The notes beneath the pieces are model-generated. The model made no database searches, was not told where the DNA came from, and was given only the letters and a program-made list of their open reading frames with translations. The translations under genes were made by a program, and so were the position numbers. Below are positions 26,161-35,296 of a stretch of 42,100 bases of DNA, piece after piece. Origin of the DNA: Planctomycetota bacterium (GTDB lineage Bacteria; Planctomycetota; Brocadiia; Brocadiales; Brocadiaceae); the NCBI GenBank assembly GCA_023261445.1, contig JAHFOX010000003.1, positions 15,245-57,344 on the forward strand. The letters run 5' to 3'. Within the stretch, counting starts at the first letter, position 1. Every line of letters begins with the position of its first letter.

Positions 26161-26328
26161 ATGATTTTGGATGTAAATCGGCTTACAGATAATCAGCGAA
26201 AGAAAATTGAACGTTTAGCATTTATTAAAGAAAGGTATAAAAAATTAGTGCTCGAACCTAGAAGAGAAATTGAGTTTGAAATTGAAAGAGCATTAGATGA
26301 CGAAGACGGCGATATAGATAGTTTATAA
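26161..26328 (+). CDS. Small charged hypothetical protein
   Basis: A possible 55-residue protein from ATG 26161, with GGAG at 26147-26150. It is rich in Lys, Arg and Glu in the first 45 residues, predicted as one long helix, and ends in an acidic DDEDGDIDSL tail. A GTG upstream would add 12 hydrophobic residues with a poorer ribosome-binding site. No family is recognised. It lies alone between two minus-strand genes. The clear amphipathic, charged composition argues for a real gene over a chance ORF, but only weakly. Confidence 0.45.
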   Translation: MILDVNRLTDNQRKKIERLAFIKERYKKLVLEPRREIEFEIERALDDEDGDIDSL

Positions 26329-26571
26329 CTATTAATTTTACATTTCTGCCTGTTAACTCCCCGATGACACATTCCAAGAATCTTCAAGTAGAAATATTAA
26401 GTGGAAAATCTTTTGACGTGTAAACTAAATAAATGATATAAGCAGAATTATTCCAGATGCTTTCTGCAGATTTTGGGGAGATAGGGCGTGGTGATTAGCC
26501 AATAAAAGTTCTGCTATTGATTCATGTACATATGCTACCATTCCAGCATGGTATAAAAGTATCTTTTTACC

Positions 26572-27276
26572 TTACTTAAGCGGTTCGACAACTTCAACCC
26601 CCCTTGGTACGTCAAATATGAATAGCTTGTCAGACAATCCTTTGTTGAGCTTAATGTCTTTAAGCTCTATGATGTTAACAACCTCTCCCCCACTCTCATA
26701 TAGTTCTATTCTGTTTGGAAGCCAGAATCCATCCTCTACCCATAATCTGATATCTGAATACTGAGATTTTTGGTCATTAGGTTTTAAATCCAGTATGTAA
26801 ATTCTCTTTTTACCGTCTTCCTTGGTGTCTATTAAAGTAATTTTATAGTCTCTTTTTGCGGCGCTTAATGATTCGCCATATCCAAACTCAAGAAAACTCA
26901 TCCCTTGAGAAGGTTGTTTACTCTGATTCAGCTCGTATTTTTCAACCTGCTTTTCTTTGGGGTGATATATCCACACATATTTTCCATCCACAATATTGAT
27001 TTCATTACGGGGCGGATAAAATTTTAAATACAATCTTTGGGGTTTTTTGTAACTCACGTCCCCCTGTGATGATTCTGTAGATTCAAGCAGTGTGATGGTA
27101 CGTGTATATATTATATTTGCTTTGAGGGTCTTAAATGCTGAATTAGCCTTTTCAATCTCCATAATAACGCTGTCAACGTCTTTCCAGCCAGAAATTTCTT
27201 TTGATAAAGCTACCCCATTAAAAGATAAAATCCCAATTATTATAAGTGTAAAATAAATCAATTTATTTCTGTGCAC
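26572..27276 (-). CDS. LolA-like outer-membrane lipoprotein-sorting protein
   Basis: About 234 residues. The GTG at 27276 is chosen as start because GGAGG lies 5 bases upstream and the protein then opens with a signal peptide (RNK, hydrophobic IYFTLIIIGIL, then ALS). A longer frame would reach far into the HAD gene. The mature protein has the LolA-fold pattern: the FKTLKANIIYTRTI strand, KKPQRLYLKF, KYVWIYHPKEKQVEKY and the WVEDGFWLPNRIELYE strand. LolA-fold proteins bind lipid acyl chains in the periplasm and carry lipoproteins or other lipids to the outer membrane; the exact cargo is unknown. It overlaps the HAD gene by 14 bases, implying co-translation. Confidence 0.75.
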   Translation of the reverse strand: MHRNKLIYFTLIIIGILSFNGVALSKEISGWKDVDSVIMEIEKANSAFKTLKANIIYTRTITLLESTESSQGDVSYKKPQRLYLKFYPPRNEINIVDGKYVWIYHPKEKQVEKYELNQSKQPSQGMSFLEFGYGESLSAAKRDYKITLIDTKEDGKKRIYILDLKPNDQKSQYSDIRLWVEDGFWLPNRIELYESGGEVVNIIELKDIKLNKGLSDKLFIFDVPRGVEVVEPLK

Positions 27277-27886
27277 AGTATCCTCCAGCAAAATCAGTCC
27301 CGGCTTTTTCAAAATGTTCAATAATGTGAATAATCTCACGGATATTATCAATTTCAAAATCAGGGACTATTTCGTGTTCCACATATTCTTTGTAACGGAG
27401 CAGTACAGTTTTAGTGCCTGCAGCCTTTCCACACATGATGTCATATTTGTAATCACCTACCATTAACAAATAATCGGTGTGAATGTCCATCTTTTTACTA
27501 AGCAAAAATATCGGGTCGGGAGCCGGCTTTGGTTTGGTATCTTCACGGCTTACAATATATTCAAAGTGCAGTTTGTGTTTACTAAGGACTGTATTTACAG
27601 ATTTCCTGGAATTTCTAGTTAAAAGCGCTTTTTTTATGTTTTTCCTGGACACATAATTAAGTATTTCCATCACACCCTCATTAAGTTCAGATTCAATTGC
27701 TGCCTTAGATTCATAATGTTCGAGTATTTCCAAAGCGCGTGCCCGCTCCTCAGGGCTCGATTTTTCAGCATAATCTATAATAAAACCAACCTTTGCACCA
27801 ATTTCTCTTTCAATTGCTGCAAAGTCAACATTTGGTTTTGTAATCGTACCGTCCATATCAAATATAATTCCTTGCAACATTATCAT
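27263..27886 (-). CDS. HAD-superfamily phosphatase
   Basis: A 207-residue HAD-IA hydrolase. Motif I is D10-M-D12-G-T14, motif II is TRN near residue 90, motif III is the Lys of KPKPAPDP, and motif IV is GDYKYD near residue 143. These match the phosphoglycolate phosphatase or beta-phosphoglucomutase group. The start MIMLQG is preceded by GGAGA. It is co-transcribed with the LolA-like gene downstream. Substrate not determinable; a general phosphate-ester or damage-repair phosphatase is plausible. Confidence 0.8.
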   Translation of the reverse strand: MIMLQGIIFDMDGTITKPNVDFAAIEREIGAKVGFIIDYAEKSSPEERARALEILEHYESKAAIESELNEGVMEILNYVSRKNIKKALLTRNSRKSVNTVLSKHKLHFEYIVSREDTKPKPAPDPIFLLSKKMDIHTDYLLMVGDYKYDIMCGKAAGTKTVLLRYKEYVEHEIVPDFEIDNIREIIHIIEHFEKAGTDFAGGYCAQK

Positions 27887-28108
27887 TTTTCTCCAATTTA
27901 GACTTTTTTAGATTTAATCCTCAAAAATATCTTCTTAAATATAACATAAGTACAAAACGGTTACAATATTGATTAAAATTCAACTGGTAATCGGGGTAAA
28001 AGGCTTATTTTGGTATTGTTTTTTATACTGCTTTTAAGTATCTTTTATAGTCGGCAACGATAAACACCTTACTCTTAAATAGTAACACTTAGAATTATGG
28101 AGTTGTAG

Positions 28109-28993
28109 ATGAGATATAATGTTAACGTCCCTTTTGCCGTGATTGGCGGCAGTCAGGCTTATACCTTGCTCCAAAAAGGGTATATACAAGGAAAAAGAAT
28201 TGGCGAAATACAAACGCCTTTTGGGGATTCACAGCCTATATACCATATCAGCAATCCTCAATATGAAATGCTCTTTCTTTCACGGCATGGAGAAAAGGGA
28301 TATAGCCTTACAGCCCCTTTTATTAATTATCGTGCAAATATTTATGCTTTAAAAGAACTTGGTGTAAAACACATTGTTTCGTGGTCTGGTCCAGGGGCTA
28401 TAAACAAAGCATATAAAATTGGAGAATTTGTCATCATAGACGACGTTGTTGATGAAACACATAGCAGAGAATTCACCTTTTACAAGAATCGGGGTATTGG
28501 TTTTACCCGCCAATTTCCTGTGTTCTGTCCTATCTTAAGAAAATGCATTGTAGAATCGTTAAACATTTTACATATTAACTTTTCGGGTAGAGGCACATAT
28601 GTCTGCACACAAGGTCCTCGACTAGAAACACCCGCCGAAATAAGAAAATATAAGTCTTTTGGATGTGATCTGGTCGGAATGACACTTGTTCCTGAAGTCT
28701 TCTTGGCTAAAGAGCTTGAACTGTGTTATGCCTCCATCTGCTACGTTACAAACTATGCGGAAGGGGTTGTTGATAAGCCTTTCAAGGCAGGCGAACTATT
28801 TGAAGGACTTTCCGATGATGCCGACCGTAAGGCAGTAGAAGATGCCGTAACTCAATTCCCATCTATTATAATTAACATCGCAAAATATTTAAAACGACAA
28901 AGAATAATATGTCAATGTCAATCATCCATGGAGCGTTACAAGAAGCGCGGAGATATTGAAGATGACTGGCATGATTGGATTAAGAATACTTGA
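28109..28993 (+). CDS. MTAP/PNP-family nucleoside phosphorylase
   Basis: A 294-residue member of the methylthioadenosine/purine nucleoside phosphorylase family. Visible blocks: VIGGSQAY near the N-terminus, the SRHGEKG phosphate-site segment, the PFINYRANIYALKELG helix, GTYVCTQGPRLETPAEI and MTLVPEVFLAKELELCYA. The segment where MTAP has ATDYD (Asp contacts adenine) reads VTNYAEG here; Asn at this place is usual in 6-oxopurine-specific PNP. This suggests hypoxanthine-type nucleosides such as methylthioinosine. The SWSGPGAIN segment also departs from classical MTAP, so it is a divergent subfamily. GGAG precedes the ATG by 5 bases. The amidohydrolase 79 bases downstream may make its substrate. 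Confidence 0.82.
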   Translation: MRYNVNVPFAVIGGSQAYTLLQKGYIQGKRIGEIQTPFGDSQPIYHISNPQYEMLFLSRHGEKGYSLTAPFINYRANIYALKELGVKHIVSWSGPGAINKAYKIGEFVIIDDVVDETHSREFTFYKNRGIGFTRQFPVFCPILRKCIVESLNILHINFSGRGTYVCTQGPRLETPAEIRKYKSFGCDLVGMTLVPEVFLAKELELCYASICYVTNYAEGVVDKPFKAGELFEGLSDDADRKAVEDAVTQFPSIIINIAKYLKRQRIICQCQSSMERYKKRGDIEDDWHDWIKNT

Positions 28994-29072
28994 GACCGCA
29001 GACTACTCAGAACACACAGATAAATAATACAACCGTCAGTGAAATCTGCTTCTAAATGCAATTGATATAAAA

Positions 29073-30308
29073 ATGATAATTATAAGGGCTAAATATCTTA
29101 TTCCCAATCCAGAGAATTGCATTGAAAACGGAGCTGTTACTGTCAACGGCGTTAAAATAGATCGTTTTGGTAAATTTGACGAACTCAAGACACATGGAAA
29201 AAATGAAACAATTATTGATTTAGGCAATGCAGTTATACTACCCGGTTTGATAAATATACACACTCATCTCGATTTATGTAATCTGCATAACCGTGTCAAA
29301 CCTACAAATAATTTTACACACTGGGTGTTTCAAATAGCAGGAGCAAAGTTGCGATGGAAAGACGAAGATTATATATCTTCAATAGAAAAAGGAGCCGAGA
29401 TTTGTATTGAGTCTGGTACTACAACACTTGCAGATATCGCTAGCACAGGGCATTCCTTTGCTATTTTAAAGAAATATCCTTTACGCAAAGTCGTATTTAA
29501 AGAAATTATTAACACGAATCCAGACAACGTAAATGATGTTATGAATAAAATTCAAACAGAACTGTCCATGACTGCAACAGACAATCTCCTTCACACAGGA
29601 TTATCTCCTCATGCCCCCTACTCTGTTTCGAAAGAATTATACCAAGCAATTGCTCAAATGGCGAAAAAGACAGGTACGCCAATATGTACACATATTGCGG
29701 AGACGCAAGATGAAATTGAGTTTCTGACAAGAGGTACCGGAAATTTTCCAATTTTACTAAAGCAATTGAGGGCTATGCCTAACAATTGGCAACCTCCGGG
29801 ATTCACGCCAATTTTATACTTGAAAGAAACGGGAATATTAAGTAGCAGTCCACTCCTTATCCATTGTAATTACATTACAGACGAAGAAATTTCCATGATC
29901 AAATCCACTAATGCAAATGTAGCTTTCTGCCCAAGAAGTCATCGCTTTTTTGGTCACACTAATCATCCCGTACAAAAGCTTTTGGATGCTGGTATAAATG
30001 TTGGATTAGGTACTGATAGTCTGGCAAGTAATGACTCCTTAAGCATCCTGGATGAAATGAAATTTCTATTTAATAACTATTCAATTTCACCGAAGACATT
30101 ACTTACCCTTGCCACAATAAATGGAGCAAAGGCGCTTAATATGGAATCGAAGGTGGGACAAATCAGGGAAGGTTTTCAAGCCGATTTATGCGCAATCAGG
30201 ATATCTAATAGTCATACCGATAATATTTATAATCAACTCTTAGATGTTGCCACAAAGAATATATTTACCATGGTTGCAGGCACAGTTTGCTACAATATGT
30301 CTTTATAA
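29073..30308 (+). CDS. Amidohydrolase, MTA/SAH or aminofutalosine deaminase type
   Basis: A 411-residue COG0402-type metal-dependent deaminase. Metal and catalytic motifs are complete: HTHLD near residue 63, LSPHAPYSVS, the CTHIAETQDE Glu, the LIHCNYI His, VAFCPRSH and the GTDSLASN Asp. Known members deaminate 5'-methylthioadenosine, S-adenosylhomocysteine or 6-aminodeoxyfutalosine. The stretch of Trp and hydrophobic residues after HTHLD (FTHWVFQIAG) and GTTTLADIAS resemble aminofutalosine deaminases, so menaquinone synthesis is a real alternative. It follows the MTAP-like gene on the same strand. Its end overlaps the convergent YkgJ gene by 6 bases. No ribosome-binding site is obvious. Confidence 0.82.
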   Translation: MIIIRAKYLIPNPENCIENGAVTVNGVKIDRFGKFDELKTHGKNETIIDLGNAVILPGLINIHTHLDLCNLHNRVKPTNNFTHWVFQIAGAKLRWKDEDYISSIEKGAEICIESGTTTLADIASTGHSFAILKKYPLRKVVFKEIINTNPDNVNDVMNKIQTELSMTATDNLLHTGLSPHAPYSVSKELYQAIAQMAKKTGTPICTHIAETQDEIEFLTRGTGNFPILLKQLRAMPNNWQPPGFTPILYLKETGILSSSPLLIHCNYITDEEISMIKSTNANVAFCPRSHRFFGHTNHPVQKLLDAGINVGLGTDSLASNDSLSILDEMKFLFNNYSISPKTLLTLATINGAKALNMESKVGQIREGFQADLCAIRISNSHTDNIYNQLLDVATKNIFTMVAGTVCYNMSL

Positions 30309-30830
30309 AAAGCCTTTTGCCAACACATATATTCGTTGCTCTTTACAGGTATCGTCCCACAGGCTTGTGGGTATTTGATTAAGCATCTTCCAATAATTCT
30401 TGTCAATTAATGGTATTAGCTTTTTTAAAGCTGATATGACATTTGATAGATAATTTGTGTCTTTAACCAAAGATTCAATAAGCGGACAGGTTTCGTCAAT
30501 AAGCAGTTCCATCTCGCCTTTAGCTGTTAAATTAGGATAGAATGGATACAGACGACAGGCGACAGGGCGATGTTCGTGGATAAAGCATTTTATCCCATCT
30601 GTAAAATCACATACATTTCCAATAATTTCAAGCACGCCATTGGGTAATTTTAATCTTTCATTACAGATGTGCTTGCCGCTTCTGCTGAAAATGAAGTCGT
30701 CCTCATAAGGTAAAAGCACAGACAAGGGCTTTTGCTCACACCGACCATCACACTTCTCTATACATGGCATAAAACCGAAATTTGTCGCATAAATTTCTTC
30801 ATAAACTTTAAATAATCCTTCTTTATTCAT
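30303..30830 (-). CDS. YkgJ-family Cys-cluster protein
   Basis: A 175-residue protein with C23, C27 and C31 near the N-terminus, more Cys in the middle (CNERLKL, CDFTDG, KCFIHEHRPVACRLYPF) and a late CPLIE. The RP-x-x-CR-x-YPF motif marks the YkgJ/UPF0153 zinc- or iron-sulfur-binding family, whose activity is unknown. It follows the Ig-repeat gene by 12 bases on the same strand, although a functional link is not evident. Confidence 0.75.
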   Translation of the reverse strand: MNKEGLFKVYEEIYATNFGFMPCIEKCDGRCEQKPLSVLLPYEDDFIFSRSGKHICNERLKLPNGVLEIIGNVCDFTDGIKCFIHEHRPVACRLYPFYPNLTAKGEMELLIDETCPLIESLVKDTNYLSNVISALKKLIPLIDKNYWKMLNQIPTSLWDDTCKEQRIYVLAKGFL

Positions 30831-30842
30831 TTAATCTGCCAA

Positions 30843-33575
30843 TCATTGATAGACTTCAATCTTAACCTTTTCGGACAAGCCGCATACTCCAAACTCAACC
30901 TTTGCCTTCCCCTCCGCTACACCAGTAATTGTAAAAGAGGCACTACCGCTCTCGTCTGTTGTCTGTTCGTAAGGAGTTACCTCTATTCTTTTACCCCCAC
31001 TTTTAATAGTTGCATATATGCTTGTATCTGTAATTGGGTCATTATTAACATCCGTTGCGGTAACAGTTATGCTCTGATTTGTTCCAACAGATATGCTAAT
31101 ATTATTTTCGCTTACTTCAACCTGTGCAGTTTTAATAACCACAATATTTTCCTCTAGCGTAGAACCGCTACTCGTAACGAAAGTAATTGTTGCATTTCCT
31201 TCTCCAACACCTGTAACTGTAAACTTCGCCTCTCCATTCGTATCGGTCGTTTCCTTGTCTTCTACAACAACAACATCCGTGTCACTACTATCAGCCGTTA
31301 TCTTAATCCCAGACTTTGGTTGTCCATTCTGAAAAACTGTTATCGTAATCGTTTCTTCAGTTCCTAGAGAAACAATTCGTGCCTCTCTAATACTTACTCT
31401 CAGTTTTTCGCTTATTTCACCCGCATCAAATTTTATGGTGATTTTTCCTTTTCTCAATCCAATTACACTAAACGAAGCCTCACCATTCTCGTCAGTTAAA
31501 GCACTGGTTGGGCTTATTTCGGCAATATTTGATTCCTTCTCAGAAATTATTGTACTGACTACAACATCAGGAATTGGTGTGCCTATACTATCAACAACCT
31601 TAACAGTGACACTGCCGCTTTCACATTGTGATAACTTCAATTTCTTCTCACTAAATACAATTCTTGATGGTATCAAATCGTTTACGCTTACCGATGCCGT
31701 AGTTGTAACAGTGCCGGCGCTAAAAGACACATTCGTTTTTCCCTCTGATTCACCAAGCACAACAAACGAAGCTTGTCCATTGTTATTTGTTGTTTTGATG
31801 CTGGAATCAAGCGTTGCAATATTTGTATCACTGCTGACGGCATCTACTTTAACATTCGACATGAGAGCACCATTTTGATCACGTACAGTTGCTGTTATTG
31901 TTCCTGTTTTATCAAGCGGCACAGTGAGTACTTTACTATCCAAGACTAATGACGATGGAAAAATATCAAGCACAGACGCTACCAGTGAATTAGAAATATT
32001 ATTCGCAATAAAATTTACAGTTGCGCTTCCTACTGAAATTCCATAAACAGTGAAAAATGCTAGTCCGTCTGTGTTTGTTGTTTGGCTACCATCAACTGTT
32101 GCAATACTTGTATAGTCACTTGAGGCACTAACATTAATGCCTGACAAAGGAGTTTTATATTGATCCAAAACGGTTACAGTTGCTGTACCATCGTAATTTA
32201 TAGGAATTTTTAATTCACTTGGCGTAATATCCAAAGTAGTCGCTACACTTGTCAATACTACCGCTACAAAAGTAGAGGCTGTTAATGTGCCTGCACGAAA
32301 ATATGCCTTGGTATTCCCCTCCGATATACCAGTTATCTCAAACGAGGCATTCCCACTGCTATCTGCCGCCTTTGCATTCGGACTTACAGAAGCAGTACTG
32401 GTATTACCACTGTTTGCGTTTATACTAACATTCGGTATTGGAACATTATTTTTATCAAACAGTGTGACAGTTACCGTACCCTTTTGTCCTTTTAATACAA
32501 CAAGCATGTTTTTATTCACAAACAAAGATGCAGGAACAATATCAAGCACTGATACTGGGATAGATTTTGAGATGTTGTCCGCAATGAAATTAACAGTTGC
32601 GCTTCCTATAGAAACACCATTAATAGTAAAATATGCGTTACCGCTAACGTTTGTTGTTTGGCTACTGCTAACCGTTGCAACACCTGTATAGCTACTTGTA
32701 GCGGTTACACTAACATCTGACATAGCGCCATTATCCTGATCCAGAACTGTTACCGTCGCAGTACCACTGTAGTTAACAGGAATGCCAAATTCGCTAGGTT
32801 CAACGTTCATAGATGTTACCTTCATCTCCGTTAGCACGGAAACTGTAGCTGTGGCTGTTAATACGCCCGAAGTGAAAGTAATTACAGCGTTTCCTACAGA
32901 TTTGCCAGTTATCCCGAAGGTGGCGCTTCCGTAAGTGTTAGTCGTCTTAGATGAATCAACTGTAGCTATATTGGTGTTATTACTATTGGCTTGTATTGTA
33001 CTGTTTGATATAGGGGCTTTATTCTGGTCGAGCAGCATTGCGGTAATCGTCCCCTCTTTATTTGTTGCCACGCTTAATGCAGTTTTATCTAAAGTAAGTG
33101 ATGAAGGGAGAACAATATTCACAACCGATACGGGTATGGAATTCGACATACTACCTGCATAAAATGTTACTGTTGTATTTCCGCCAGAAATACCATAGAT
33201 ATAAAAATATGCTTGTCCGTTTGTGTCGGTTGAATGGCTACTATCTACAGTTGCAACACTCGTACTACTGCTTAAACCAGTTACGGTGGTATTTGGCATA
33301 AGGGTGTTGGTTTGATCATACACAGTGATTCTTGCTATTCCAGAATATCCTATAGTAACAATTAATTCGTTCGGCTCAATAGCTATTGTCGTTGGTATGC
33401 TAGTCCTTGAAATTGAAAGATTGGTATGCGCGATGCCTTGAGTATGTGTAATTAGGGTATTATTTGCAGTATTATCCGTAACCGTAAAAACATTTGCCTC
33501 ACTATGCATATTTCCAAAAGGAAATATACAAGATAATAATAAGATAATTATTATATAAATTAACCTGTTGGACAT
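30843..33575 (-). CDS. Secreted protein with nine Ig-like (Big) repeats
   Basis: A 910-residue protein with a signal peptide (residues 1-27, hydrophobic IIIILLLSCIF). From about residue 60 it consists of nine Ig-like domains of roughly 95 residues, each with an SG-x-ATVTVLDQ strand, a VATVDSS-x-x-TT-x-x-G-x-A-x-F-x-I-x-G core and an S-VSV ending. Repeats 1, 3 and 5 resemble one another (EPSEL..NYSG) more than 2, 4 and 6 (LDKT..L), so the first six are three copies of a 192-residue two-domain unit; repeats 7-9 are more divergent. It fits the invasin/intimin-type Big_1 fold used in adhesins and surface fibres. No C-terminal anchor, barrel or sorting signal is present. The propeller-like protein encoded directly upstream has the same type of Ig tail. 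Confidence 0.85.
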   Translation of the reverse strand: MSNRLIYIIIILLLSCIFPFGNMHSEANVFTVTDNTANNTLITHTQGIAHTNLSISRTSIPTTIAIEPNELIVTIGYSGIARITVYDQTNTLMPNTTVTGLSSSTSVATVDSSHSTDTNGQAYFYIYGISGGNTTVTFYAGSMSNSIPVSVVNIVLPSSLTLDKTALSVATNKEGTITAMLLDQNKAPISNSTIQANSNNTNIATVDSSKTTNTYGSATFGITGKSVGNAVITFTSGVLTATATVSVLTEMKVTSMNVEPSEFGIPVNYSGTATVTVLDQDNGAMSDVSVTATSSYTGVATVSSSQTTNVSGNAYFTINGVSIGSATVNFIADNISKSIPVSVLDIVPASLFVNKNMLVVLKGQKGTVTVTLFDKNNVPIPNVSINANSGNTSTASVSPNAKAADSSGNASFEITGISEGNTKAYFRAGTLTASTFVAVVLTSVATTLDITPSELKIPINYDGTATVTVLDQYKTPLSGINVSASSDYTSIATVDGSQTTNTDGLAFFTVYGISVGSATVNFIANNISNSLVASVLDIFPSSLVLDSKVLTVPLDKTGTITATVRDQNGALMSNVKVDAVSSDTNIATLDSSIKTTNNNGQASFVVLGESEGKTNVSFSAGTVTTTASVSVNDLIPSRIVFSEKKLKLSQCESGSVTVKVVDSIGTPIPDVVVSTIISEKESNIAEISPTSALTDENGEASFSVIGLRKGKITIKFDAGEISEKLRVSIREARIVSLGTEETITITVFQNGQPKSGIKITADSSDTDVVVVEDKETTDTNGEAKFTVTGVGEGNATITFVTSSGSTLEENIVVIKTAQVEVSENNISISVGTNQSITVTATDVNNDPITDTSIYATIKSGGKRIEVTPYEQTTDESGSASFTITGVAEGKAKVEFGVCGLSEKVKIEVYQ
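31671..33398 (-). repeat. Three copies of a 576-base tandem unit within the Ig-like gene
   Basis: Equivalent bases recur exactly 576 bases apart: for example the segments starting at 32020, 32596 and 33172. The unit encodes two Ig-like domains (192 residues). Copies differ by many substitutions but no net indels over the positions checked, indicating an old duplication kept in phase. Confidence 0.7.
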
Positions 33576-33639
33576 ATCTACTCACATAATATATTAATAT
33601 TTTTTGTTTATCCAACAAAAAAAATGTTAAAAGTACAAT

Positions 33640-35184
33640 TTATTTTTCTACAATATTTACCGACACTGTTGTCTCCAGATTGTCTTTTTTAACCTTGAAT
33701 TTAACAGTTGTATCGCCTGTTTTGTTCTTGGCAGTTATCGTGAATGAAGCTTCACCATTTGCATCTGTTTTTTGACTTGACGGTTTGACCCTTATTCGAT
33801 CTCTTCCATCTTTTTCTACCGTTGCTTTAACTGTTTTATCTCCAACAAGACAACCGCCTTCACCTGTCACTGTCACAATTACCGTGTCGCTCTCCTTTTT
33901 CTGCAGTGTCAGTTCAGTTGGATTTGCTTCAATCTCTGTAGCATCCTCACAAGCAGTTGGGGTAGAAGTCGGTTTTGTTGTTGGCGTAACTGTTGGTGTT
34001 GGTGATGGTGACGGCGTAGATGTAACTGTTGCTGTAGGTGTTGGCATGGGAGTCGGTGTTTGTGTGAAAATCGGTGTTGATGTTGGAGTTGGTGTGGGCG
34101 TAGGCAGAGGAACATTAGCAGCATATTTAAGAACACCATTGGTGCTGTCATAATAACTGATATGAACATTGTCATAGGAGTCGAGCGCTATAGAAGAATG
34201 TTGGCCAACATTACCACTTGTGTCCACACTTGTAGTTAACCACGAACCTGAGGCATTGGTGGCGTATTTTAGGTCGCCGTTTGTGTTGTCATAATAGCTA
34301 ATATGCACCTTACCTGAATTGTCAACTTCAATGGAGTTATACATGCCTACATCACCATTGCTATCCACAGTGGTCATTACCCATGAACCAGAGGTATTTG
34401 TGGCATATTTGAGGGAGGTGTATTTAATAGTGGAATCTGAATAGTAATAACTGATATATGCCTTACCCGATTCGTCAGCCGAAGCCGAGGTATATGATCC
34501 ACAATTATAGTCTATTGGGATGGTTGTCCAAGAGCCTGAGGTACTTGTATTTATTGCATAATTAAGATAAAAATCGTTGGAACAATAACTAATATGTATC
34601 TTGTTTGTTTCGTCAATTATTATAGAAGTATATTTGCCTATGTTCTTATAATAACTGTTACTATCCACAATAACCGCTGTCCATGTACCAGAGGTATTGT
34701 TAATATATTTTAAAGTATTATTTGAAACATCACGATAGCTAATATGCACCTTGCGCGACGAGTCAACTGCTACTGAGGAATATTGACCTACATCTCCACT
34801 GCTTTCCACAGTCGTTGTTTCCCATAACCCAATTATATTATTTGCATACTTAAGATTAGCATTGGTGCTATCATAATAGCTGATATGCGCCTTGCCCACT
34901 TTGTCAAGCGCTAGGGAAGTATATTGTCCAACGTCTCCATTGCTGTCCACTGTTGTTGTTACCCAAGAACCTGATGCATTTGTGGCGTATTTAAGGTCGT
35001 TATTTGTGCTATCCCAATAGGCAATATGCGCCTTGCCTGACGAGTCCAGTGCTAGAGAAGAATATTGACCTACATTTCCGTAGCTGTCTACAATTTCTAA
35101 TGTTGTTGCAAATGTTTTTATAATAGCTGGAACAAAAATAATAAAGGTTAAAAGCAACACCAAGAAATATACTTTTTTAACCAT
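33640..35184 (-). CDS. Secreted seven-repeat propeller-like protein with Ig-like tail
   Basis: About 514 residues from the second of two nearby ATG codons, which has the better-spaced GGGG ribosome-binding site. After a signal peptide (VKKVYFLVLLLTFII...TFA), seven repeats of about 47 residues follow, each VDSxGDVGQYSSLALD-SGK-HISYYDSTN-LKYA-N-SGSW. Seven copies strongly suggest a seven-bladed beta-propeller. A Pro/Thr-rich linker (TPTPTP, roughly 60 residues) then leads to a single C-terminal Ig-like domain similar to the last domain of the neighbouring Ig-repeat protein. The linker is typical of secreted multidomain or glycosylated proteins. The product is probably extracellular or surface bound; a ligand cannot be inferred. 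Confidence 0.82.
   Translation of the reverse strand: MVKKVYFLVLLLTFIIFVPAIIKTFATTLEIVDSYGNVGQYSSLALDSSGKAHIAYWDSTNNDLKYATNASGSWVTTTVDSNGDVGQYTSLALDKVGKAHISYYDSTNANLKYANNIIGLWETTTVESSGDVGQYSSVAVDSSRKVHISYRDVSNNTLKYINNTSGTWTAVIVDSNSYYKNIGKYTSIIIDETNKIHISYCSNDFYLNYAINTSTSGSWTTIPIDYNCGSYTSASADESGKAYISYYYSDSTIKYTSLKYATNTSGSWVMTTVDSNGDVGMYNSIEVDNSGKVHISYYDNTNGDLKYATNASGSWLTTSVDTSGNVGQHSSIALDSYDNVHISYYDSTNGVLKYAANVPLPTPTPTPTSTPIFTQTPTPMPTPTATVTSTPSPSPTPTVTPTTKPTSTPTACEDATEIEANPTELTLQKKESDTVIVTVTGEGGCLVGDKTVKATVEKDGRDRIRVKPSSQKTDANGEASFTITAKNKTGDTTVKFKVKKDNLETTVSVNIVEK
34110..35091 (-). repeat. Seven tandem repeats of about 141 bases
   Basis: These encode the 47-residue propeller-like units. Units 1, 2, 6 and 7 are the most alike; units 4 and 5 carry small insertions or deletions. 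Confidence 0.75.
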
Positions 35185-35296
35185 AACCATTCCCCGTAAA
35201 TAAAAATATTAAGAAGTGTGGTTTATTCAAAATATTTCATATCAATACCATTTTATTGCTTGATGTGTAATGTCTACTTCATTTAATCATATAGAT

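Noticed and set aside
27277-27357. N-terminal extension of the LolA-like protein into the HAD gene
   Set aside because: The GTG at 27276 has GGAGG at correct spacing and begins a signal peptide; the extension only mirrors the HAD coding sequence in another frame.
30900-33400. Regularly spaced repeats examined as a possible CRISPR array or satellite
   Set aside because: The repeats are long, diverged, in phase with a single long reading frame and encode Ig-like domains.
33785-34175. Overlapping ORFs in other frames across the Pro/Thr linker
   Set aside because: They are low-complexity products (Val/Gly or Gln/His runs) of the repeated ACNCCN codons of the linker and not independent genes.
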